Source: Equibacterium sp963662035
Lineage (GTDB): Bacteria; Bacteroidota; Bacteroidia; Bacteroidales; UBA932
DNA length: 64,000 bases
NCBI GenBank assembly: GCA_963662035.1
Contig: CAVLDO010000008.1
Coordinates: 21,989-85,988, forward strand
Reading direction: 5' to 3'
The position numbers were made by a program, and so were the translations under genes. Positions 51,136-60,372 of this stretch are shown here, piece after piece (position 1 is the first letter of the stretch; every line of letters begins with the position of its first letter). The notes beneath the pieces were generated by a model. That model was given only the letters and a program-made list of their open reading frames with translations, did not search any database and was not told where the DNA came from.

Positions 51136-52590
51136 TTATTTCTGTTTTACGCAACGCACGGGGAGACCATAGCCGAAGCCCAGGCCGCCCTTGTAGTTTG
51201 TGGAGCTGGGGCTGACGCTTGTGGCATACGCGCGGCAGTTCTCGGGGTCGGCAGTAGAGCTCCACGCTTTGGAGCAGGGCCAGTTTGTGCCGACGCCGTT
51301 GCCGTAAGAGCCGCCGTGCTGCACCTCACCCTGCGCGGGGAAGAAGAATGTGCTGCCGTCAAACTCCACACTGCGGCCTATCAGGTCTTTGTTTGCGGGA
51401 TTCTCGGGGTCAGCCGCACTGCTGTAAACTTTGGTTTTATCAATTTTTGCGTCGGCATAGAACTTCCAGGCATCGATTTCGGGAACCATCCACCCTTCAG
51501 GGCAGGGGTCGTATTTGCTCTTGACGCCGCTCACGCCGCCCCAGATGTCCTGAACATTCTCGGTTGCGGGGAAGCTTCTGGTATTGGAGATCCAGCCATA
51601 GTTGCCGCCGCTCACGCCGGAAAACCAGAGAGAGGGATTGGCTATAGAATTGGGGATGTTGTTCTCTGCGGCGCAGGGCTCGATTGCGATTTCCAGAGCA
51701 TCGCCCCCGAAGTCGTAGATGGTCTTCAGAGAAGCCTCGCAGGTAGAGCCCGGGAAGGGATCCTTGCGGCCCCACTGGTAGAAGTTGCCGTGGCATTTGT
51801 CGCTGCCCGCCTCGGAAGATGTTGCGCCCAGATAGCGATCCATAAAGGTATAGGACTTGCCGCTTTCAGCCTCTGTATATGTCATGGTTTTTTCTGCGGG
51901 GTCAAAGTCGCATACCCAGAGGTGCCAGCTCCAGAGCACAGTGCCCTCGGCATCCTTGGCTGCGATCACGGCGTTGCCGCTGAGGCCCTCGCCAAGCTTT
52001 GCATAGATGCTTAACTGCTCGGGGGCGGCCACAAGGGCTGTAACCAGCCCGGGGCAGTCCTGCCAAACCAGCGAGAGGCTTGCATAAGACACAGCCTCGG
52101 TGCTCGCAGCGCCATAGGCTGCGGGGAATTTCACGAATGAGCCGGGAGCGACGATAAAACTGTTGGCGGTAATGCTCTTCTCTACAAAGTTTTCTACCAT
52201 TACAGCCGAGACATTCTGCGAGAGAGTCACTGTGCGGGAGTTCTCGGCATCGTTCACGGAAACTGTAACCGTGAAGTCAGCGGGAGAGAGGATATATTCG
52301 GGGGCGGTGACGCTTACCGTGCCCTTTGAGGGGTCGGTTTCGCTGATAGAGGCCGCCACCGCAAAATCGGAGTTGCTGCTCTCTGCGGCAACCGTCACCA
52401 CAGCAGAGCCGACCTCGCCGATGGTGAAATCCAAGTCCAGAGTTTCGCCCTGACGGATGGTGCAGTCACCGTCAACATCAAAGCCGAGCGTAAGCTCTTT
52501 GAGCGGCTTCTCGCAGGAGACCGCAGAAAAGAGCAGGGATGCGCAGGCCAAGCAAAGAGTGGCCATACTGAGTGAAAAGTTTCTTTTCAT
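51136..52590 (-). CDS. FISUMP-domain lipoprotein, first gene of the SusCD operon
   Basis: 484 residues with lipoprotein signal FSAVSC (Cys26). It has the same plan as its downstream neighbour: an N-terminal Ig-like part (GFDVDGDCTIRQGETLDLDFTIGEV), a shared middle (ANSFIVAPGSFVKF; WSWHLWVCDFDP) and a C-terminal FISUMP-type domain (SYTFMDRYLGATS, YQWGRKDPFPGS, KYDPCPEGWMVPE, PVRCVKQK). The two look like a tandem duplication that has diverged. It heads the operon FISUMP-FISUMP-susC-susD-lipoprotein. I could not identify its promoter in 52591-52690. Confidence 0.85.
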   Translation of the reverse strand: MKRNFSLSMATLCLACASLLFSAVSCEKPLKELTLGFDVDGDCTIRQGETLDLDFTIGEVGSAVVTVAAESSNSDFAVAASISETDPSKGTVSVTAPEYILSPADFTVTVSVNDAENSRTVTLSQNVSAVMVENFVEKSITANSFIVAPGSFVKFPAAYGAASTEAVSYASLSLVWQDCPGLVTALVAAPEQLSIYAKLGEGLSGNAVIAAKDAEGTVLWSWHLWVCDFDPAEKTMTYTEAESGKSYTFMDRYLGATSSEAGSDKCHGNFYQWGRKDPFPGSTCEASLKTIYDFGGDALEIAIEPCAAENNIPNSIANPSLWFSGVSGGNYGWISNTRSFPATENVQDIWGGVSGVKSKYDPCPEGWMVPEIDAWKFYADAKIDKTKVYSSAADPENPANKDLIGRSVEFDGSTFFFPAQGEVQHGGSYGNGVGTNWPCSKAWSSTADPENCRAYATSVSPSSTNYKGGLGFGYGLPVRCVKQK

Positions 52591-52787
52591 AACCTATTAT
52601 TTGAATTGAGCCGGCAAAGGAACAAAAAAATATTCGGAAAAACCAAGCACACACCGCTACAACATTGATTCAGACAAAGATTGCCTTACTTACAATTTGA
52701 AAGCAAATACGCCATAAAAGAATAAAATCACAATCGCCACACCCCTTCCCGAAGTCAAACCGACACGATGCGGCCGAAAAAGGGATA

Positions 52788-52816
52788 AAAAAAGACGGCC
52801 GCGAAGGCCGTCTTTT
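52788..52816. terminator. Terminator of the efflux operon
   Basis: AAAAGACGGCC (52790-52800)/GGCCGTCTTTT (52806-52816) is a perfect 11-bp stem with loop GCGAA; T runs follow on either strand. It lies 61 bases beyond the stop of the last permease gene. The rest of the 286-base gap 52591-52876 is AT-rich and shows no gene; a 72-codon frame there is not convincing. Confidence 0.85.
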
Positions 52817-52876
52817 GTATGTATTTCTATTTGCCGGCATCTGCCGTAGGCAGCAGGCAGGCCCGATTTCAAAAAA

Positions 52877-53989
52877 TTATGCAGCGGCCGCCGCACGCCT
52901 CTTTTCAATCAGGTCAAGCACAAAGGCCAAACAGCTGTACACCGCAAACTGAAGCACCAGCCCCATAATCTGCGGCTGCACCATAGGCAGGGTGCAGGCT
53001 GCATTGTTGATGTTGTTGAAGCCCCGTATGGCGAATGTGGAGGGGAAAATGTAGGAGAACGCCTTCCAGAAGGGTGCAAAATTGCTCACGGGCCACACCA
53101 CACCGCTCAAGAACAGGCAGAGCGACGAGATAAACAGCAGCACCACGAACACAGTTTCGCGATGGTGCACGAAGTGGCTGAAGGTGAAGCTGAACGCCAC
53201 GCAGGCGAGCACGAACATCACAATCAGCGCCAGCATATCGCCCAGCGCGCCCCTCTGCGGCATTCCGAATATGGCCGGCACAATCAGCAGGCAGTAGGTG
53301 GCGATGCCCAGATAGAGCAGCGCGTAGGCCGAGGCGCGCCCCAGCAGCGTGCTCTGCGATGACTCCCCCACCTCCCGCATAGTGCCGCAGCGGACGCTGA
53401 TGCCGTAGAACATTGTCTGCTGCACCACCAGTAGCAACGCTGCACTCAGGAAGAATATCAGGAAGGACATATTGGTGTTGAAGGGCATCTGCTCTTCTGC
53501 GGGGATGGCCTCCACCATCTGCGCGATGCTCTCGGAGGTCATTCCAAGCGATGCGTAGCGGGTGCTCTCGATAGTTTTGAGCTCGTCTATCATCACATGG
53601 TTCACCGCCATTGTCAGATCCTTGTAGTAGAGGAAGCTGGCCATATCGGCGTAGGTCGACACGGTGGCCTGCTGCATCTCTGCCAGGCGGTCGCCGTAAT
53701 CTTCCGGGAACAGGACTATGCCGTGCACCTTGCGGCTCTCCAGCAGCTGCCTTGCCTCCTCCATCGAGGTGCAGCGGGCGGTCACGGCCACCTCGCGGGT
53801 GGCGTCCATCTTCTTTATAAAGCGGCGGCTGTCTTCGCTCTTGGAGAGGTCCACCACCGCAACCGGCATATCGTCCACCGTGCCGTTATGATATATCAGC
53901 CCGTAAATCACGGGGTAGAGCAGTCCTCCCAGCAGAAAGATTATCAGCACATAGGAGTCTGCGAATATCTTTTTTAGTTCCTTGATCAT
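52877..53989 (-). CDS. ABC-2 type efflux permease (second of pair)
   Basis: 370 residues of the ABC2_membrane_3 (YhgE/DrrB-like) type. One N-terminal helix (VLIIFLLGGLLYPVIYGLIYH, about 13-33), a large periplasmic domain (about 34-165; MPVAVVDLSKSEDSRRFIKKMDA, VHGIVLFPEDYGDRLA), then five helices (about 170-360). It overlaps the preceding permease gene by 4 bases. With TolC and HlyD partners it should move a substrate across both membranes. No ATP-binding subunit is encoded in the operon. Confidence 0.88.
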   Translation of the reverse strand: MIKELKKIFADSYVLIIFLLGGLLYPVIYGLIYHNGTVDDMPVAVVDLSKSEDSRRFIKKMDATREVAVTARCTSMEEARQLLESRKVHGIVLFPEDYGDRLAEMQQATVSTYADMASFLYYKDLTMAVNHVMIDELKTIESTRYASLGMTSESIAQMVEAIPAEEQMPFNTNMSFLIFFLSAALLLVVQQTMFYGISVRCGTMREVGESSQSTLLGRASAYALLYLGIATYCLLIVPAIFGMPQRGALGDMLALIVMFVLACVAFSFTFSHFVHHRETVFVVLLFISSLCLFLSGVVWPVSNFAPFWKAFSYIFPSTFAIRGFNNINNAACTLPMVQPQIMGLVLQFAVYSCLAFVLDLIEKRRAAAAA

Positions 53990-55143
53990 ATCTCATAGTT
54001 CTGATTAACATAGGCCTTCTTGAGGCGGCCGGCCACACACAGCGGGCCGACCAGGAACAGCAGCATATACACCAGGTAGGGCCACCAGCTGCCGAATCCC
54101 GTGGCAAAGAGCGCCTCCTGCACATAAATCAGGTAGTAGAAGCGCAGCGGGAAGAGCACCGACACACCCTGCAGCGCGGCGGGCATCGCCTCCACGGGGA
54201 AGGTGAATCCGGAGAACGAGAAAGCCAGGATGGTGTACAGGGCCGCAAGGCTAAGGGCGAAGCGCAGCGTGGGCAGCAGTCCGATTATGGCCACCGCCAC
54301 TGCCTCGCACGAGAGCACGAACACCACCATCGTGAGCATCATAAGCGGCAGACTGCCGGCAATCGGATAGTGGCACAGGCCGAACATCAGCAGATCCAGC
54401 CCCAGCCCCATCAGGATGTAGAGCAGCGTGTAGGGGGTCAGCTTGCCCAGCAGAGCAGCGGCAAACGAGCCGTCGGCAGTCTCCATCAACTCTTTAGAGG
54501 TGCCATAGCGCAGCTCCGAACCCAGAGCGTAGATTATCACGAATATCAGGCTCAGCGCAAGCAGCCCCGGCAGAATTATGTTGTTGAGATAGACGCCGTA
54601 GTGGGTGTGAGCGTTGCCGATCTTGTGCTCGTCTATGGTTATGGGCTGTATAAGGCCCATAATAGCCCCTTCGGAGTAGCCTTTGGCACGCAGAACCTCC
54701 CGCTGCACGGCGCCCCCGGTGAGGGTCACCATAGTGAGGACATCCTTGTAGCTGAGGGCGCCCGCTATCAGGTAGAGCGAATTCACATAATAGGTGAATG
54801 TGGGGCGGCGGTTGGCGCTCACATCGGTGCTCATATTCTGAGGAATGACGCAAAGCGAGGCCACCCTGCCCTCCTGCATCGCATCGCGTGCGGAGGCGAA
54901 ATCATCGAAATATACCACCTTGCCCAGCTGGGTGGCGTCCAGCTGCCGGCAGAAGTTGCGCGACAGCGAGCTGTTGTCGTTGTCCAGCACCCCGATGGGC
55001 AGGTTCTCCGGCATACCGGCGCGGAAGAATGTGAGGTAGAAGATGCAGCTTACCAGCATCACCCCCACCGAGCCGAGCAGATAGACAGGTTCGCGGCGGA
55101 TTCTCCTCTCTTCCCGCCGCATAACTTTCAAGAAAGCTTTCAT
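53986..55143 (-). CDS. ABC-2 type efflux permease (first of pair)
   Basis: 385 residues with the same plan as its neighbour: N-terminal helix (LLGSVGVMLVSCIFYLTFF), periplasmic domain (NLPIGVLDNDNSSLSRNFCRQLDATQ, VASLCVIPQNMSTDVSANRRPTFTYYVNS) and a C-terminal set of helices with FSFSGFTFPVEAMPAALQGVSVLFPLRFY, typical of YbhR/YbhS-like permeases. It follows the membrane-fusion protein gene by 15 bases. Confidence 0.88.
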   Translation of the reverse strand: MKAFLKVMRREERRIRREPVYLLGSVGVMLVSCIFYLTFFRAGMPENLPIGVLDNDNSSLSRNFCRQLDATQLGKVVYFDDFASARDAMQEGRVASLCVIPQNMSTDVSANRRPTFTYYVNSLYLIAGALSYKDVLTMVTLTGGAVQREVLRAKGYSEGAIMGLIQPITIDEHKIGNAHTHYGVYLNNIILPGLLALSLIFVIIYALGSELRYGTSKELMETADGSFAAALLGKLTPYTLLYILMGLGLDLLMFGLCHYPIAGSLPLMMLTMVVFVLSCEAVAVAIIGLLPTLRFALSLAALYTILAFSFSGFTFPVEAMPAALQGVSVLFPLRFYYLIYVQEALFATGFGSWWPYLVYMLLFLVGPLCVAGRLKKAYVNQNYEI

Positions 55144-55158
55144 AAGCGAAAGGAGGGA

Positions 55159-56148
55159 TTATTTGACCAGAATGGCTGTCATACCGGGACGCAGCCCGTC
55201 AACCTTGCCTGCGGGCACAGCGCGCACCTCGAAAGTCTTGGCATCGTAGCCGCCGGTCTCGCTGTTGGCGCGCCAGGTGGCGTAGGACTCGCGTGCGGCG
55301 ATGTAGTTAACCGTGGCATTAATCTCCTTGCCGTCCAAAGCGGGGATGCTCAGGCGGATGCGGTCGCCGTTTTTCATCGAGTGCAGCTTGTCTTCACGGA
55401 TGTTGAAGGTAAACCACATATCGGAGAGGTCGGTCACAGTCATAATGGGGGAACCGGTGCCGACAAGCTCGCCGACGTGGGGATAGCGGGCAGAAATCAC
55501 GCCGTCCACGGGGCTGGTGAGCTTAAGCTCGGAAAGATAGCCCTCAACCTCCATAACTGCGCCGCTGGCGCGGTCTACAAGGGCAATGGCGGCCGCCTTG
55601 TCCTCTTCGCGGGCACCCTTGACCGCCATATCGTACTGCGACTTGGCAGCCTGGGCTGTGGCGACCGCTGCATTGTACTGCGCGGTGGCCTCGTCAAACT
55701 TCTGGTCGCTTACCACCTTTTTCTCGTGCAGGCGGGTGGCGCGCTCCAGGGTCTTCTGGGCTATCTCTTTACCTGCCAAGGCCTTCTGCCAAATTTCGTA
55801 GGCCCCGGCAATCTCCTCTTGGCGGGCGCCGGCATTAGCCTTGCTGCGCTGGGCGTCGGCTGCCGCAACTGCGGCGTTGGCCTGCGCCAGTTTTGCCCTG
55901 ATCTCGGGGGAGTCGATCAGCACCAGGGTGTCGCCCTTGTGCACCAGGTCGCCCTCAGATGCATAGAATGCCTCTATTCTGCCAGGCACCTTGCCCGACA
56001 CGCGGTATTCGGTGGCTTCTGCCTCGCCCTGGATAACCTCCTCGGCGGGCTTTGTGAATATTATTCCGAGTACTGCAACAATCACGATGAGCGCAACCAG
56101 CACAATTACTCCTGTCAGCAGGTTGCCTTTGTTTTGATTCTTTTCCAT
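55159..56148 (-). CDS. HlyD-family membrane-fusion (periplasmic adaptor) protein
   Basis: 329 residues. One N-terminal helix (LLTGVIVLVALIVIVAVLGIIF, about 9-30), lipoyl-like half motifs (SGKVPGRIEAFYASEGDLVHKGDTLVLIDSPE; LTSPVDGVISARYPHVGELVGTGSPIMTVTDL) around a helical hairpin (about 75-185), and a C-terminal beta domain. It bridges the inner-membrane permeases and the TolC-like outer-membrane channel. It sits 32 bases after the TolC-like gene. Confidence 0.92.
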   Translation of the reverse strand: MEKNQNKGNLLTGVIVLVALIVIVAVLGIIFTKPAEEVIQGEAEATEYRVSGKVPGRIEAFYASEGDLVHKGDTLVLIDSPEIRAKLAQANAAVAAADAQRSKANAGARQEEIAGAYEIWQKALAGKEIAQKTLERATRLHEKKVVSDQKFDEATAQYNAAVATAQAAKSQYDMAVKGAREEDKAAAIALVDRASGAVMEVEGYLSELKLTSPVDGVISARYPHVGELVGTGSPIMTVTDLSDMWFTFNIREDKLHSMKNGDRIRLSIPALDGKEINATVNYIAARESYATWRANSETGGYDAKTFEVRAVPAGKVDGLRPGMTAILVK

Positions 56149-56180
56149 ATCATTTAATTATTTATTTGTTTCACTTTAGA

Positions 56181-57668
56181 TTACAGGCGACCCTCGGCCT
56201 GTGCGAGTTTAACCGAGCACATCTGCAGCTCCACGCCGGTCTCGATGCACTCCGAATGCGCCTGCAGCCAGGCGGTCTGTGCCTGAAGCACCACGCTGGA
56301 GGCAATCACTCCCTCCTGCCAGCCTTCGGTAGCCACGCGCAGGTTCTCCTCGGCGTTGTCCAGATTGCTCTGCGCCGTTACAAGCTTTTCCTGCGCCTCG
56401 ACGGCCTGCTGACGCAGCTGGGCCACCTGCAGCGAAATCATCTTCTTGGCATCGTCCATCTTGATGTCGGCAAGGGCGGCCTCGGCCTTGGCCTTTTTGG
56501 TTTTCTGGGCCAACTCGGTGCCGTGGAAAATGGGGACATTCACCACCACGCCGGCAGAGAAGAAGCCGCCGAACTTGTTTTCAAAGCCATTTGTAATGCT
56601 GGGGTTGGTCACAGCATAATTTGCGGTGAGGGCCACTTTGGGCAGCGCATCGGCGCGGGTCACCGCCACCTTCTTGTCATATATCTTCTTTGCCAGATCC
56701 AGACTGCGGATTTCGGGGCGTGCGGCATACACCTGCTCGTCGCTCATCTCCTCGCCCAGTGCGGGTGCCGGAACCGATTCAAGTCCCTCGTCCTCCAGCA
56801 TAATGTCGCAATCAAGCGGCAGACCGCACTCCTTGCAGAGGAGCATCTTGGCCAGCGCGAGGCCGTTGGTGGCCTTGGTCAGCAGCATCTGAGCCTCGTT
56901 GCTCTTGACCTTCACGGTGAGGGCGTCGGCGGGGGTTGCGAATCCGTCCTCCACCAGGGCGTCCACATCACTGCCCATGTGCTGCAGCAGGTCGGCGTAA
57001 TTCTCTGCCAGCTGCTTTTTGGCGGCGATGGAAACAATCTGCCAATATGCCTGCTCTATATCCACAATCACCTGGCTCTGCTGCTGGTCGCACTGCGACT
57101 CGGCCAGCTGCTGCGCGTAGGCGGCCATCTTGTTGGAAGCGACTATCTTGCCACCCATAAACACCGGCTGCTGCACAGAAACCACGGCGCCGCAGAGGTT
57201 GTGCATATCCAGAGTGAGCGCCTCGGTGATGTGCTGCCCGATGGTATTGATGGGAGTCGCCAAGTCGGTGGCCTGCAGTGCCGCGATCATCTTCTGGAAC
57301 GCGGGGTCGGTCATATACTTTTTGATGATGTCAGGGTCTGACATCAGCGCGGTCACCTTTTGGGCGACGTCATTCTGCAGCACCGTGCCGGCGTTCTGCA
57401 TAAACTGCGCCCTCTCGTCGCTGATGAGTTTGACCTCTTGGTCGGTGTACATATAGGCACCGCTCGCCGACACTTTGGGGAAATAGTTCGATAGGGCGAT
57501 GTTCTTGTCATAGCCGGCAATTTCTACCTTTTGCCGTGCGGTTTTGAGCTCGTTGCTGTTTTCGAGCGCCAGCTGCCGGCACTCCTCAAGGGACAGAACC
57601 CTCTGGGCATTCGCCCCGAGGGGCATAATGCACAGTGCAACGGCCAGAGTCAACATAGTTTTTTTCAT
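56181..57668 (-). CDS. TolC-family outer-membrane efflux protein
   Basis: 495 residues from ATG 57668, which precedes the signal peptide MKKTMLTLAVALCIMPLGANAQ; codons further upstream are not needed. Two long coiled-coil halves typical of the family start with LSLEECRQLALENSNELKTARQKVEIAGYDKNIALSNYFPKV and LALAKMLLCKECGLPL. The C-terminal part has ALADIKMDDAKKMISLQVAQLRQQAVEAQEKLVTAQSNLDNAEENL. First gene of the efflux operon, divergent from the AraC-type regulator. Confidence 0.93.
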   Translation of the reverse strand: MKKTMLTLAVALCIMPLGANAQRVLSLEECRQLALENSNELKTARQKVEIAGYDKNIALSNYFPKVSASGAYMYTDQEVKLISDERAQFMQNAGTVLQNDVAQKVTALMSDPDIIKKYMTDPAFQKMIAALQATDLATPINTIGQHITEALTLDMHNLCGAVVSVQQPVFMGGKIVASNKMAAYAQQLAESQCDQQQSQVIVDIEQAYWQIVSIAAKKQLAENYADLLQHMGSDVDALVEDGFATPADALTVKVKSNEAQMLLTKATNGLALAKMLLCKECGLPLDCDIMLEDEGLESVPAPALGEEMSDEQVYAARPEIRSLDLAKKIYDKKVAVTRADALPKVALTANYAVTNPSITNGFENKFGGFFSAGVVVNVPIFHGTELAQKTKKAKAEAALADIKMDDAKKMISLQVAQLRQQAVEAQEKLVTAQSNLDNAEENLRVATEGWQEGVIASSVVLQAQTAWLQAHSECIETGVELQMCSVKLAQAEGRL

Positions 57669-57749
57669 ATCCTGTTTATTTTGTTTATATTTCCTGTCAG
57701 GTACGGCCCCCACCAAATCAAACCGCCTGCCAACCGAAGTAAATTATGT

Positions 57750-57798
57750 ATATCAAATAGGGGTATTGATTATACAAAAAGTCGCCAAAAGCGACTTT
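57750..57798. promoter_or_regulatory. Two inverted repeats in the efflux/AraC divergent region
   Basis: A perfect 8-bp repeat AAAGTCGC-CAAAA-GCGACTTT lies at 57778-57798. Just before it an imperfect one, ATCAAATA-GGGG-TATTGAT, lies around 57753-57771. They sit between divergent start codons at 57668 and 57840 and could be operators for the AraC-family protein, or a hairpin in one of the leaders. A -7-like CACATTTG before the regulator suggests a short leader. Confidence 0.45.
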
Positions 57799-57839
57799 CT
57801 AACATTTTATGCGCACATTTGTAAACAAACCACGAAACT

Positions 57840-58739
57840 ATGCACAGAGAACTTGACATCCGGGAGCTACGCCACTCTCTGCCAATTTCTTCCGTTAATG
57901 ACAAACTGGCAGACGACCTGTTTTTGGCAGAGTTGCACTATGAATCGGGGATGGACATCATCAAATACCCCTGCCGCTTCCGCGGCTATCTTGCCTTCTA
58001 CTGCATCGAGGGCAACTTTGAGATAGAAATAAACCTCAAGAAATTCACCGTGCATGAGAATGCGCTCTTCGTTTACACCCCCGGCAACCTGGTGCGGGTG
58101 TCGGACATTGACCCTGAGCAGAAAAAGAATGTGCACTTCATCATAGTGGCGATGTCAGCCGACCTGATGTCCACCACCAGGCTGGACATCAACCGTCTGG
58201 GCGACGAAAGCCTGCGGCTGCTGGAGAATCCCTGCGTGATTTTGACAGAAGAGGAGCGGCTCCTCTGCCGCAAATACTTCGACCTTATAAGCGAGGTCTC
58301 CGCCCTGCCCGTGAACGGCACGCGCGAGGCCATCACCAGCCTCATCTCCTCCATATTCTTTCTGATGGGGACGCTGTGGAAAGAGCGGCTCTCCGCCGTG
58401 CAGCGCGACGGGAACACCACCCGTGCACAGCTGATAATGGAAGATTTTCTGATGCTTGTGCGCGACCACCACACAAAGGAGCACGCCCTGGCCTTCTATG
58501 CCGACAAGCTGTGTCTCACCCCCAAGTACCTTTCCAAACTGGTAAAGTCCGTGAGCGGCAAATCGGCCCACAAATGGATTGACTCGTTTGTGGAGCTGGA
58601 GGCCAAGAACCTGCTGAAATATTCCGACATGAGTATCAAGTCGATAGTCTATGCCCTCAACTTCCCCAGCCAGACCACATTCTACCGCTTTTTCAAGGCC
58701 AAGACGGGGATGACCCCTTCTGAATACCGCAGGCAGTAG
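57840..58739 (+). CDS. AraC-family transcriptional regulator
   Basis: 299 residues. The C-terminal double helix-turn-helix (about 205-298) is typical: AFYADKLCLTPKYLSKLVKSVSGKSAHKWID and SIKSIVYALNFPSQTTFYRFFKAKTGMTPSEYRRQ. The N-terminal part is a cupin-like sensing domain with no close ligand clue. It is divergent from the TolC-HlyD-ABC permease operon and is the likely regulator of it. Confidence 0.92.
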   Translation: MHRELDIRELRHSLPISSVNDKLADDLFLAELHYESGMDIIKYPCRFRGYLAFYCIEGNFEIEINLKKFTVHENALFVYTPGNLVRVSDIDPEQKKNVHFIIVAMSADLMSTTRLDINRLGDESLRLLENPCVILTEEERLLCRKYFDLISEVSALPVNGTREAITSLISSIFFLMGTLWKERLSAVQRDGNTTRAQLIMEDFLMLVRDHHTKEHALAFYADKLCLTPKYLSKLVKSVSGKSAHKWIDSFVELEAKNLLKYSDMSIKSIVYALNFPSQTTFYRFFKAKTGMTPSEYRRQ

Positions 58740-58796
58740 CGGCGACGGTGACAGTAGCGGGGTCTGCAGCACTTGCGCAAGGGCCCGCAGTGCGCT

Positions 58797-59708
58797 CTAT
58801 CTGGAGCCCAAAAAGAGCAGCACCATACCAAGCAGCACCAGCGCCAGGTCCACCGCCTTGCTGCGCAGGTTCTTCTCCTTGAACACGAGGGCCGCGAACA
58901 GGAAACTGACCACCACGCTGCCGCGCCGCACCATCGAGACTATCGAAATCATCGCCCCCGGCAGCGACAGGGCGTAGAAATAGACAAAGTCGGCCGCCGT
59001 GAGGAATATCGAGATCAACACTATCGACCAGCGCCAACGAAAGGGGGTGGTTTTTTTGCGGCGGGGATACCAGATAAGCAGCATCATAGCCCCCATCATC
59101 CCGCACTGGTAGATGTTGAACCAGCTCTGCACCGACATCTTGTCCAGCGCCAGGCCGTCGGGATTCATCAGGAATTTGTCGTAGAGTCCGCTTGCCGCCC
59201 CCAGCAGCGCCGCCCCCACAATCGCATAAATCCAGATGTTGTGCTTAAAGTCAATCCCCTCCTTGCGCCCGCTGCGGCTCAGCATAAAAAAGGAGACCAC
59301 CGCCAGCAGCACGCCCGCCCACTGCAGGGCGTTGAGCCGCTCGCCGAATATGAGCATCGCCCCCAGCAGCACCATCACCGGGCGGGTGGCGTTTATGGGG
59401 CCCACGATGGTCAGCGGCAGATGCTTCATCCCAAAGTATCCCAGCACCCAGGAGCTTAGCACTATGCAGCTCTTGAGCAGAATCCACTTCTGCACCTGCC
59501 AGCCGCCGAAAGCCCCCACCTTGAATATGGTGCCGTCGAGGGTCTCTGTGCAATACGAAAGCAGCACCGGCGGCAGGAATATCAGCGAGCAGATCAGCGT
59601 GTTTAAAAACAGCACCGGCAGCACGGCGTTTCCGCTGAGCGACTCCTTCTTAAAGGAATCGTAGAATCCCAGCAGCACTGCAGACAAAAAGGCAAGCGTC
59701 AACCACAT
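58797..59708 (-). CDS. EamA/DMT-family transporter
   Basis: 303 residues with ten hydrophobic segments in two EamA halves. GPINATRPVMVLLGAMLIFGERLNALQWAGVLLAVVSFFML closes the first half and SMVRRGSVVVSFLFAALVFKEKNLRSKAVDLALVLLGMVLLFLG the second. It exports or imports a small metabolite; the substrate cannot be inferred. It converges on the AraC gene and lies 27 bases behind the acetyltransferase gene. Confidence 0.9.
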   Translation of the reverse strand: MWLTLAFLSAVLLGFYDSFKKESLSGNAVLPVLFLNTLICSLIFLPPVLLSYCTETLDGTIFKVGAFGGWQVQKWILLKSCIVLSSWVLGYFGMKHLPLTIVGPINATRPVMVLLGAMLIFGERLNALQWAGVLLAVVSFFMLSRSGRKEGIDFKHNIWIYAIVGAALLGAASGLYDKFLMNPDGLALDKMSVQSWFNIYQCGMMGAMMLLIWYPRRKKTTPFRWRWSIVLISIFLTAADFVYFYALSLPGAMISIVSMVRRGSVVVSFLFAALVFKEKNLRSKAVDLALVLLGMVLLFLGSR

Positions 59709-59735
59709 AGCCGCAAAACTACAAAAGATTGCAGA

Positions 59736-60227
59736 CTATGCAAGCAGCAGCTCCAAATCCACCACATCCAGCCATCGGCCCTGCTTGTAGCCCACCTGCT
59801 CAAAGTGCGAGACAGGCTTGAAGCCCAGGGCGCGGTGGAATTCTATGCTGCGCTCGTTTTCTGCCGTGACGCAGGCTATCAGGGCGCGGAAGCCCAAATC
59901 GCGACACTCCCTCACAAGGGCATTCATCAGACGGGTGCCGACCCCTCGCCCGCAAGCTTCCGGGGCCAGGTACACCGTAGTCTCAAGCGTGTTGGCATAG
60001 GCCGCCCGCTCTTTCCAGGGATGGGCATAGCACCAGCCCTCCACCCTGCCCTCATTTTCATATACAAAATAGGGGAAGGCTGCCGAAATCTGCGCAATGC
60101 GCAACCGCATCTGCTCTTGGCTCACCGGCTCGGTTTCAAAAGAAACGGTGGTGGCGGCAATATAGCGGTTGTAGATCCGCGCAATCTCGGCGGCATCCTC
60201 CGCCGCAACTTTCCTGACGATCTCCAT
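59736..60227 (-). CDS. GNAT N-acetyltransferase (phosphinothricin acetyltransferase-like)
   Basis: 163 residues, the usual length of the PAT/YncA-like group. IARIYNRYIAATTVSFETEPVS near the start, AYANTLETTVYLAPEACGRGVGTRLMNAL (acetyl-CoA loop GRGVGT, about 94-106) and ERSIEFHRALGFKPVSHFEQVGYKQGRWLDVV at the end all match. It probably acetylates the amino group of an amino-acid-like compound such as a methionine derivative; the natural substrate is uncertain. Confidence 0.9.
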   Translation of the reverse strand: MEIVRKVAAEDAAEIARIYNRYIAATTVSFETEPVSQEQMRLRIAQISAAFPYFVYENEGRVEGWCYAHPWKERAAYANTLETTVYLAPEACGRGVGTRLMNALVRECRDLGFRALIACVTAENERSIEFHRALGFKPVSHFEQVGYKQGRWLDVVDLELLLA

Positions 60228-60372
60228 TGTTGCAAAGTAGTCTGTTGTCCGGCAAAATTACGACATTTATTCTCCCCAACCCGCAGACACCGGCAAATTC
60301 GATGTCGCCCGCATCCGGCATTCCGGTAACTTCTTCACGGTATCGGGTATGGGCCTGTCCGCCTAAAACAGA

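Noticed and set aside
52690..52908. A 72-codon minus-strand frame after the efflux operon
   Set aside because: It overlaps the end of the permease gene, spans a perfect terminator and shows no family features.
54370..56157. A 595-codon plus-strand open frame
   Set aside because: It runs antisense across two good genes (ABC permease and HlyD); long mirror frames are expected in GC-rich coding DNA.
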